From an uncultured Clostridia bacterium (GTDB taxonomy: Bacteria > Bacillota > Clostridia > Oscillospirales > CAG-272), in contig CAJGCT010000009.1 of NCBI GenBank assembly GCA_904501985.1, forward strand, positions 1 through 42,819: a stretch of 42,819 nucleotides of DNA. Direction: 5' to 3'. The position numbers were made by a program, and so were the translations under genes. Below, piece after piece: positions 37,607 to 42,819 of the stretch; within the stretch, counting starts at the first letter, position 1, and every line of letters begins with the position of its first letter. The notes under the pieces were generated by a model. It saw only the letters and a list, made by a program, of their open reading frames with translations, searched no databases and was not told where the DNA came from.

Positions 37607-39722
37607 TAAAAAGTCTGCCGGTTTTATGCCGCTGTTTTCGTTCAGCACAAAGCAGTTTTGGACAACCATACTGCTGTTTACCATAATTCTGTTCTTCGTT
37701 CTGCCTGTTCCTGTGCTTATGATGATAAGCGACAGAGCACCTATCAGCGTAGAGGAAATCGCAAGATTAAAAAGAGATCTTTCCGAGGATTGGGTCAGCG
37801 GTATCCGCTATGCGGTAATTGCCATAATGTCCGTATTCGGTGTGGTACTTTCCATTTCCAGATTCAAATATCTAAAAAATAAGGTTTCCATAGATTTCTA
37901 CCACAGCCTGCCCATAAAGCGCGGACAGCTCTTTTTGACACAGCTTGGTGTCAGCGCGATTTCTCTTTTGATACCGTACATATTCAACATTCTTTTCACG
38001 CTGACCGTTATAGCCTCAAACGGACTAATTACCGACGCTTTGCTTGCCGGAATACTTGTTATGACTGCCGAAAGCCTTGTATACACGGTGTTTTTCTATG
38101 CATTGTCCACACTTGTGGGAATGGTCAGCGGTCTTGGCGCAGTGCATCTCACACTGACCCTTGTCGCCGTTTTCATAGTTCCTGCCGTATACATTACTGT
38201 TCTCGGATTCTTAAACATATTCAATGAAAATATGTGGTTTAGCTATTACGCAAATATGAGACTCTTTGAAAAGCTTTCTCCCGTATTCAGATTCATCTTC
38301 AATACCGAGCCGCTGTTTGTGTGGGAAGCGGTAATAATGCTTCTCTTCTCGGCTATCATCCTTACAGGCGCATATTTCATATATATGCAGAGAAAAAGTG
38401 AGCGCGCCGGCACACCCGTAGTTTTCCCCGTTCTCGGCGAGGTCATAAAATACATACTCGTATTCCTTGGAACGATTCTTGGCGGTTTACTATTCTACTA
38501 CATCATGGACAGCTTCTTCTGGACAGTATTCGGCATGATCTGCGGCATGGTGCTGGTGTTTATGCTTACAAACACCATTCTCCATAAAACCGCACGCTCC
38601 ATGTTCAAGGGATGGAAAGGATTATGCGTATTTGCAGTATGCGCGGCGGTATCATTCACCGTGCTTGTAACCAATGCATTCGAGATAAATACTAGAATAC
38701 CCTCACCGGGGAACACATCGCGTGTATCGGTCAACTTTGGTGATGCTGAGTGCGGCATAGAATTCAAAGATCCAGAGGTCATCGCGGCACTTGGACGAAT
38801 CTACACCGAAAGCGAGCGTGAACGTGACTACAAATACGACAAACCCACATATTGGTACGATTATTTGTACATGGAGATCGTATTCTATCCCAAATTTGGC
38901 ATACCCAATGCCAAAACAGTACGGATATACAACAAATCCGACCTGATAGAGGAATTTCGTACTGTGCTTGACAGCGATGAGTTCAAAATCCAATATGCAA
39001 ATGCTTTCGATACCATACATAAGGGCGAGGGATATGTATATCTCAACCTTCAGAACCGCATATTCAACGATAACGGAACTGTAACCATGCTGAAATCCGG
39101 TCAAACTCATTGGAATTATCCAACTTTTGATATTTCCGCGGTTTCCGCCCAAAATATGGGACTTCACCTGCTCCCCGAAGAAAACAAGGCCTGTGGATTT
39201 GATTTCTTCCAACAGCCTTCCTTCGGAAATATCATTTTAAACAGCTTTGACGGGTATGACCATTCCACGCTGAGACTTCATATGTTTGATTCCATGAGTA
39301 CCCTCATATCCCACTATATGGACCTCGGTATGCTTCATCATACGCCTGAGGAAACGCGTGAAAAGCTTGCCGGTATAATCGACGAGATAGCGGTTTACAA
39401 GGTCGGTAGGGACCGCACCGAAAAGTTGGTTGTATCAGACAAGGCTTTAATTGAAGAGCTGTTGGCATCCGCCGTAAGTCCAACCGGAAGCGATCACTCC
39501 GTCTACACCTTTGTGGAGACAGATTACTACGCAACCTACTCTCTTAATGTTTCGGAGGAATACGAAACCAACTATTATTACGATGAATACGGAAACGAGT
39601 ATGTCACTACAGTTCCAGCAAAGGACAAGGAATCAGGCGATGTTACGACATATGAGCGTACATACGAGATTGCATTCCTGCTTGGAAAAATACCTGAATT
39701 CGTAACAAATAAACTGAAATAA
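37581..39722 (+). CDS. ABC transporter membrane protein with large extracytoplasmic domain
   Basis: The 713-residue protein has a first membrane segment at about residues 20-45 and five or six more up to about 360. A last segment (GLCVFAVCAAVSFTVLVTNAF) is followed by about 340 residues predicted to lie outside the membrane. The membrane part looks like an ABC-2-type exporter subunit. The C-terminal part is charged and aromatic-rich, and I recognise no enzyme motif in it; I believe relatives carry a DUF6449 label, from memory. The ATG at 37581 is chosen for the ATGGAGGATAAAGG run just upstream; the gene overlaps the ATPase end by 26 bases. A terminator follows. Confidence 0.85.
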   Translation: MTSQSSITDKKSAGFMPLFSFSTKQFWTTILLFTIILFFVLPVPVLMMISDRAPISVEEIARLKRDLSEDWVSGIRYAVIAIMSVFGVVLSISRFKYLKNKVSIDFYHSLPIKRGQLFLTQLGVSAISLLIPYIFNILFTLTVIASNGLITDALLAGILVMTAESLVYTVFFYALSTLVGMVSGLGAVHLTLTLVAVFIVPAVYITVLGFLNIFNENMWFSYYANMRLFEKLSPVFRFIFNTEPLFVWEAVIMLLFSAIILTGAYFIYMQRKSERAGTPVVFPVLGEVIKYILVFLGTILGGLLFYYIMDSFFWTVFGMICGMVLVFMLTNTILHKTARSMFKGWKGLCVFAVCAAVSFTVLVTNAFEINTRIPSPGNTSRVSVNFGDAECGIEFKDPEVIAALGRIYTESERERDYKYDKPTYWYDYLYMEIVFYPKFGIPNAKTVRIYNKSDLIEEFRTVLDSDEFKIQYANAFDTIHKGEGYVYLNLQNRIFNDNGTVTMLKSGQTHWNYPTFDISAVSAQNMGLHLLPEENKACGFDFFQQPSFGNIILNSFDGYDHSTLRLHMFDSMSTLISHYMDLGMLHHTPEETREKLAGIIDEIAVYKVGRDRTEKLVVSDKALIEELLASAVSPTGSDHSVYTFVETDYYATYSLNVSEEYETNYYYDEYGNEYVTTVPAKDKESGDVTTYERTYEIAFLLGKIPEFVTNKLK

Positions 39723-39728
39723 GCGCAA

Positions 39729-39763
39729 ATACGGCATCGCATACACTGCGGTGCCGCATTTTT
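39729..39763 (+). terminator. Terminator of the GntR-ABC operon
   Basis: A 13-bp stem with two wobble pairs (39729-39741 with 39747-39759, loop TACAC) is followed by a T tract. Confidence 0.85.
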
Positions 39764-39824
39764 ATGCCAAAATTCATATTTATTATGTAAATTTTAATTT
39801 TGTTCACGCATTTTCAGAAATTTG

Positions 39825-39833
39825 TGGTATAAT
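39825..39833 (+). promoter_or_regulatory. Extended -10 promoter of ispD
   Basis: TGGTATAAT at 39825-39833 forms an extended -10 element; the -35 region is poor. The start point would be about 30 bases before the ispD ATG. Confidence 0.5.
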
Positions 39834-39872
39834 GTAAGTATAAATATCACGGTACAGGAGAAAAAGGCACAA

Positions 39873-40631
39873 ATGCAGATATCCGCAAAAGAAATCGCCG
39901 CACTGCTTCGCACATTGTCAAAAACGGCAAACAAGCCTCATTTCACATCGGCGATTATCGCCGCCGCAGGCTGCGGTTCGAGAATGCAGAACGGCACCGG
40001 AAAGACAAAACAGCTTATGGAGCTGTGCGGTATGCCCGTAATCGTTCACACCATCAAAGCCTTCGAGGAATGCGAAAAAATAAACGAGATCATCATTGTA
40101 ACCCGAAGTGAAGAAGCCGATATCTACGAACAGTACAAGGCAAAGTACGGTTTTACAAAGATTTCAGCCGTGGTAATCGGCGGCGACACAAGACAGGAAT
40201 CTGTACTTCGCGGTTTTGAAGCTATTTCCGACAAATCCGACTTTGTGGCAATACACGACGGTGCTCGCTGTCTTATCACCCCCGAAGCTATAACCGCCGT
40301 ACTCGATGAAGCGTTCCGCCGCGGTGCGGCAACGGCTGCTGCAAAGGCTTCCGACACCGTAAAGCGTGCCGACAGGAACGGATTCATAGCGGAAACCATA
40401 GAACGCGACAGCCTATGGATGGCGCAGACTCCGCAGGTGTTCAAAACCGAATTATACCGCGCCGCGGCATACATTGCCAAAGAAGAAGGCTTTGTCTGCA
40501 CAGATGACAATTCCCTTGCCGAGCATATCGGATTTGAAGTAAAGCTTGTGGACTGTGGAACAGAGAATATAAAGATCACAACGCCTATTGATCTTGCTGT
40601 TGCCGAAATCATAATGAACAGCAGAAAATAA
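39873..40631 (+). CDS. ispD: 2-C-methyl-D-erythritol 4-phosphate cytidylyltransferase
   Basis: IspD joins CTP and methylerythritol phosphate in the non-mevalonate isoprenoid pathway. The 252 residues carry AIIAAAGCGSRMQNGTGKTKQLMEL (CTP-binding loop with Arg and Lys), VIHTIKAFE, GGDTRQESVLRG, IHDGARCLI and AQTPQVFKTEL, and end with NIKITTPIDLAVAE. The ATG at 39873 is chosen because the transcript probably starts near 39840 and AAGG lies 5 bases upstream. About 25 residues precede the usual family start, giving a short N-terminal extension. The gene stands alone, not fused or next to ispF. Confidence 0.95.
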   Translation: MQISAKEIAALLRTLSKTANKPHFTSAIIAAAGCGSRMQNGTGKTKQLMELCGMPVIVHTIKAFEECEKINEIIIVTRSEEADIYEQYKAKYGFTKISAVVIGGDTRQESVLRGFEAISDKSDFVAIHDGARCLITPEAITAVLDEAFRRGAATAAAKASDTVKRADRNGFIAETIERDSLWMAQTPQVFKTELYRAAAYIAKEEGFVCTDDNSLAEHIGFEVKLVDCGTENIKITTPIDLAVAEIIMNSRK

Positions 40632-40665
40632 AAACGCCGCACTCCGCTAATAGCGGAGTACGACG
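40626..40665 (-). terminator. Terminator of the Asn/Gln-rich gene (also past ispD)
   Basis: A 14-bp stem with two wobble pairs (40635-40648 with 40652-40665) is followed on the minus strand by TTTTATTTT (40634-40626). It faces the minus-strand micro-gene and also lies right after ispD. Confidence 0.85.
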
Positions 40666-40708
40666 CAGAGTCATGGTCCCGTGTGAGACCGCAGCCGAGA
40701 TATGGCGT

Positions 40709-40912
40709 TTAGTGCTCGTATCTGTTGCTGTTGCTGTTGCTGTTTTCGCTTTCGTTTCTGTTCTGATTGCTGCGATTCTGATTGTTATTCTGGTTGTTGC
40801 TCTGGTTGTTGTTCTGGTTACGGTTCTGATTGTTCTGGTTCTGATTGTTGTTCTGATTCTGGCTATTCTGGTTGTTGTTCTGGTTACGGTTCTGATTGTT
40901 CTGGTTGTTCAT
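40709..40912 (-). CDS. Asn/Gln-rich low-complexity small protein
   Basis: The 67-residue protein starts MNNQNNQNRNQNNNQ and consists almost only of Asn and Gln, with scattered Arg and Ser and a short SNSNRYEH end. Evidence that it is a real gene: AAAAGGAG stands about 8 bases before the ATG, the stop is clean, and a strong terminator follows in its direction. The plus-strand frames through it would be Cys- or Val-only nonsense with no ribosome binding site. The function is unknown; such composition is prone to assemble into fibres, and short Asn/Gln-rich proteins occur in spore-forming Clostridia. No clear promoter is visible. Confidence 0.72.
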   Translation of the reverse strand: MNNQNNQNRNQNNNQNSQNQNNNQNQNNQNRNQNNNQSNNQNNNQNRSNQNRNESENSNSNSNRYEH

Positions 40913-40945
40913 CTTGAAATACTCCTTTTCTCATGAGAGATCAAT

Positions 40946-40957
40946 TTGAAATTTCAA
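40946..40957. promoter_or_regulatory. 12-bp palindrome between the Asn/Gln-rich gene and manA
   Basis: TTGAAATTTCAA is a perfect palindrome in the 146-base divergent space. It could be an operator for either gene; no known regulator is implied. Confidence 0.3.
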
Positions 40958-41058
40958 TGCGAAATCATCGCACGCGAAAACTTTGCATTAAAATTTACAT
41001 AAATAAGTATTAGCAGATCAAAAAATATTATTCATAAACTTAGCTCGGAGGTATCACA

Positions 41059-42018
41059 ATGAAACTTTATCCACTCAAATTAGCTCCCGCCGTTAAAGAA
41101 ATTATATGGGGCGGAAACAAATTAAAAAATATGTATGGCAAAAAATCAGATTTTGAAAACATCGCCGAAAGCTGGGAGCTGACTGTACGCCCTGACGGAA
41201 TGAACGTAATCGAAAACGGCGAATATGCCGGTATGACTCTTGGCGAATACATTGACAAAGCCACATATGCCGTTATCGGTGACGGTTACGACGGCGACAG
41301 ATTCCCTCTGCTCATTAAATTCATAGATGCTCGCGACCGCCTGTCCATTCAGGTTCACCCCTCGGATGAATATTCACTTAAAAACGAAAATGAGTTAGGC
41401 AAAACCGAGATGTGGTACATAGTGGAAGCAGATGAGGGAGCAGAGCTTGTAATTGGCACAAAACCCAGCTACAGCGCCGAGGCATTCGAAAAAGCAGTCG
41501 CTGACAATACTGTGGAAGATCTCTTCGAAAAAGTAAAGGTAAAAGCAGGCGACGTATATTTCATCCCCTCCGGTCTTGTGCACGCAATTGGTGCCGGCAA
41601 TCTCATCTGTGAGATTCAGCAGAATTCCAACGTTACCTACCGCGTATACGATTACGGCAGACTTGGCAAGGACGGAAAGCCGCGTGAAACTCACGTAGAA
41701 AAAGCACGGGATGTTATTGTAAACTACACTCCCGAAGACATTGAAAAAATGCGCTTTGCGGCGGCAGATGAACGCACATCCTCACTTCTTGCGGCGTGTG
41801 ACAAATTCAAGGTAAACAAATACGAATTCACAGAGCTTTCTCTTAATGCAGACAAGGACAGCTTCCTGTCCCTCACCTTTATCGAAGGCGACGGTGTGGT
41901 ACTGTTTGACGGCACCGAGTATCCCTTCAAGAAGGGCGAGACCTACTATATGCCGGCAGGCATGGGCGAGTTCACGCTTAAATCAAGCGGTGCACTTGTT
42001 GTGGTGGCAGGAATATAA
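41059..42018 (+). CDS. manA: Mannose-6-phosphate isomerase, class I (short Firmicutes form)
   Basis: The zinc enzyme interconverts mannose 6-phosphate and fructose 6-phosphate. The 319 residues match the short Bacillus ManA/Pmi form. Metal ligands are visible as Q98 and H100 (SIQVHPSDEYS), E117 (KTEMWYI) and H175 (GLVHAIGAG). The catalytic-region motif is YRVYDYGRLGKDGKPRETHVEKA. GGAGG stands 8 bases before the ATG. The gene sits alone, with convergent msmX-type gene downstream; the nearby glycan operon suggests but does not prove a mannose link. Confidence 0.95.
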   Translation: MKLYPLKLAPAVKEIIWGGNKLKNMYGKKSDFENIAESWELTVRPDGMNVIENGEYAGMTLGEYIDKATYAVIGDGYDGDRFPLLIKFIDARDRLSIQVHPSDEYSLKNENELGKTEMWYIVEADEGAELVIGTKPSYSAEAFEKAVADNTVEDLFEKVKVKAGDVYFIPSGLVHAIGAGNLICEIQQNSNVTYRVYDYGRLGKDGKPRETHVEKARDVIVNYTPEDIEKMRFAAADERTSSLLAACDKFKVNKYEFTELSLNADKDSFLSLTFIEGDGVVLFDGTEYPFKKGETYYMPAGMGEFTLKSSGALVVVAGI

Positions 42019-42057
42019 AATAAGATTCCCTGTTTTGTTTTCAAATAAACACAAAAA

Positions 42058-42096
42058 CGCTGCCCTCCGCTTTCGCGGATGGGCAGCGATTCTTTT
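42058..42096. terminator. Bidirectional terminator between manA and the sugar-transport ATPase gene
   Basis: A 13-bp stem with one bulged base (42058-42070 with 42075-42088) has A5 on the left and a T-rich run on the right, so it can stop both convergent genes. Confidence 0.9.
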
Positions 42097-42114
42097 TTAG
42101 TTATGCCGCACTGA

Positions 42115-42819
42115 TTAGTGGACAATGCACTTCTCGGTGTCCTTATCGAAGATGTGGAGTCTGGAGATATCAAGAGCAACCTTGATGGAGTCGCCTGCTC
42201 TTGCGCTGGAACGGGAAGATACGCGAGCGGTAAGGCTCTGCTCTTCGTCAGCAGCGAGATACAGGAAGATTTCGTTACCCATAAGCTCGGTAACATCAAC
42301 GTTGCAGGTGATAACGCTGTCAGCCATGCTGGAGAGGTACATAGGCTCGTCGTGGATACATTCAGGACGAAGACCTGCGATAACCTCCTTGCCGATGTAA
42401 TCCTTGAGAGCTTCATTGTTAGCCTTGTCAGCAGGAAGCTTAATGGAGTTGCCTGCGAACTCGACGTTAACACCGTCGCCTGCCTTAACAAGCTTTGCGT
42501 TGATGAAGTTCATCTGAGGTGTTCCGATGAAGCCTGCAACGAAGATGTTGCAAGGAGAATCGTAAAGGTTCTGAGGAGTATCTACCTGCTGGATAAGACC
42601 GTCCTTCATAACAACGATACGGCTCGCCATGGTCATAGCCTCGACCTGGTCGTGAGTAACGTAGATAAAGGTTGTACCGAGTCTCTTGTGGAGCTTGGTA
42701 AGCTCAGTTCTCATGGCAGCACGGAGCTTAGCATCGAGGTTAGAAAGCGGCTCGTCAAGAAGGAATACCTTAGGATCGCGGACGATCGCACGACCGAGCG
42801 CAACACGCTGCTTCTGACC
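42115..42819 (-). CDS. Sugar ABC transporter ATPase, UgpC/MsmK/MsmX type, partial (N-terminus beyond the window)
   Basis: The last 234 residues of a CUT1-type ATPase are present; the frame runs off the right edge. Visible are the end of the signature (GQKQRVALGRA), Walker B VFLLDEPLSNLDA, the switch His in FIYVTHDQVEAM, and the C-terminal OB/TOBE regulatory domain with GTPQMNFI, GLRPECIH and ELMGNEIFLYL. In Firmicutes one such ATPase often serves several importers that lack their own. The permease operon in this window has none, so this protein is a good candidate partner. Confidence 0.94.
   Translation of the reverse strand, partial: GQKQRVALGRAIVRDPKVFLLDEPLSNLDAKLRAAMRTELTKLHKRLGTTFIYVTHDQVEAMTMASRIVVMKDGLIQQVDTPQNLYDSPCNIFVAGFIGTPQMNFINAKLVKAGDGVNVEFAGNSIKLPADKANNEALKDYIGKEVIAGLRPECIHDEPMYLSSMADSVITCNVDVTELMGNEIFLYLAADEEQSLTARVSSRSSARAGDSIKVALDISRLHIFDKDTEKCIVH

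Noticed and set aside
40685..40915. CRISPR-like or tandem-repeat array suggested by the repeated GTTGTTCTG pattern
   Set aside because: The units are 6-9 bases, irregular, and explained by Asn/Gln codons on the minus strand; there are no spacers.
40702..40917. Cys/Ser/Gly-rich 71-residue frame on the plus strand
   Set aside because: It is the antisense of the Asn/Gln-rich gene; it has no ribosome binding site, while the minus strand has both that and a terminator.

Overview
The window looks like a chromosomal segment of an anaerobic, low-to-mid GC member of the Clostridia, probably a gut Oscillospiraceae-type organism. The signs are the rplU-prp-rpmA arrangement with an N-terminally extended L27, Spo0A-family proteins, a NifS/IscU pair, a single-chain PurL of the clostridial type, UgpC/MsmK-type sugar transport ATPase, YtrA-type GntR regulation and strong AGGAGG-like ribosome binding sites. 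Nothing marks it as phage, plasmid or insertion sequence, and I found no tRNA, rRNA or CRISPR array.

Left part (1-11.7 kb): a partial phosphoglycerate kinase; a U32 peptidase-family protein (tRNA hydroxylation type) followed by UppP; a FAD oxidoreductase with a C-terminal Rieske domain; the bifunctional NAD(P)H-hydrate repair enzyme; two neighbouring proteins with the Spo0A DNA-binding domain, one with a degenerate receiver and one with no receiver; a BlaI/BlaR1-type sensor pair with an elaborate leader; and the L21-Prp-L27 operon.

Middle (11.7-24.2 kb): a seven-gene minus-strand operon for transport of an unknown glycan. Its order of transcription is a 987-residue solute-binding protein with two extra N-terminal beta-rich domains, a permease pair, an NHL-repeat/YIP1 membrane protein, a DUF5696-type large secreted protein, and a second permease pair. 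It has no ATPase of its own; a UgpC/MsmK-type ATPase that could serve it lies at the right edge of the window. An 800-base non-coding stretch with a long structured leader precedes it.

Right part (24.7-42.8 kb): IscU and NifS; RNase HI with a PHP-domain phosphoesterase; PurL and MtaB; the TrkA/TrkH potassium system; a GntR-ABC transporter operon with a perfect operator palindrome; IspD; a tiny Asn/Gln-rich protein; ManA; and the partial sugar-transport ATPase. Most transcription is leftward, with terminators at the convergent junctions.

The strongest candidates for something little described are the Spo0A-like pair with 0A-box-like sites between the genes, the two-permease-pair operon built around NHL-YIP1 and DUF5696 proteins, the BlaR1 homologue whose C-terminal domain may also be made as a separate lipoprotein from an internal start, and the Asn/Gln-rich micro-protein. 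All functions are read from sequence by eye; no database search was run.
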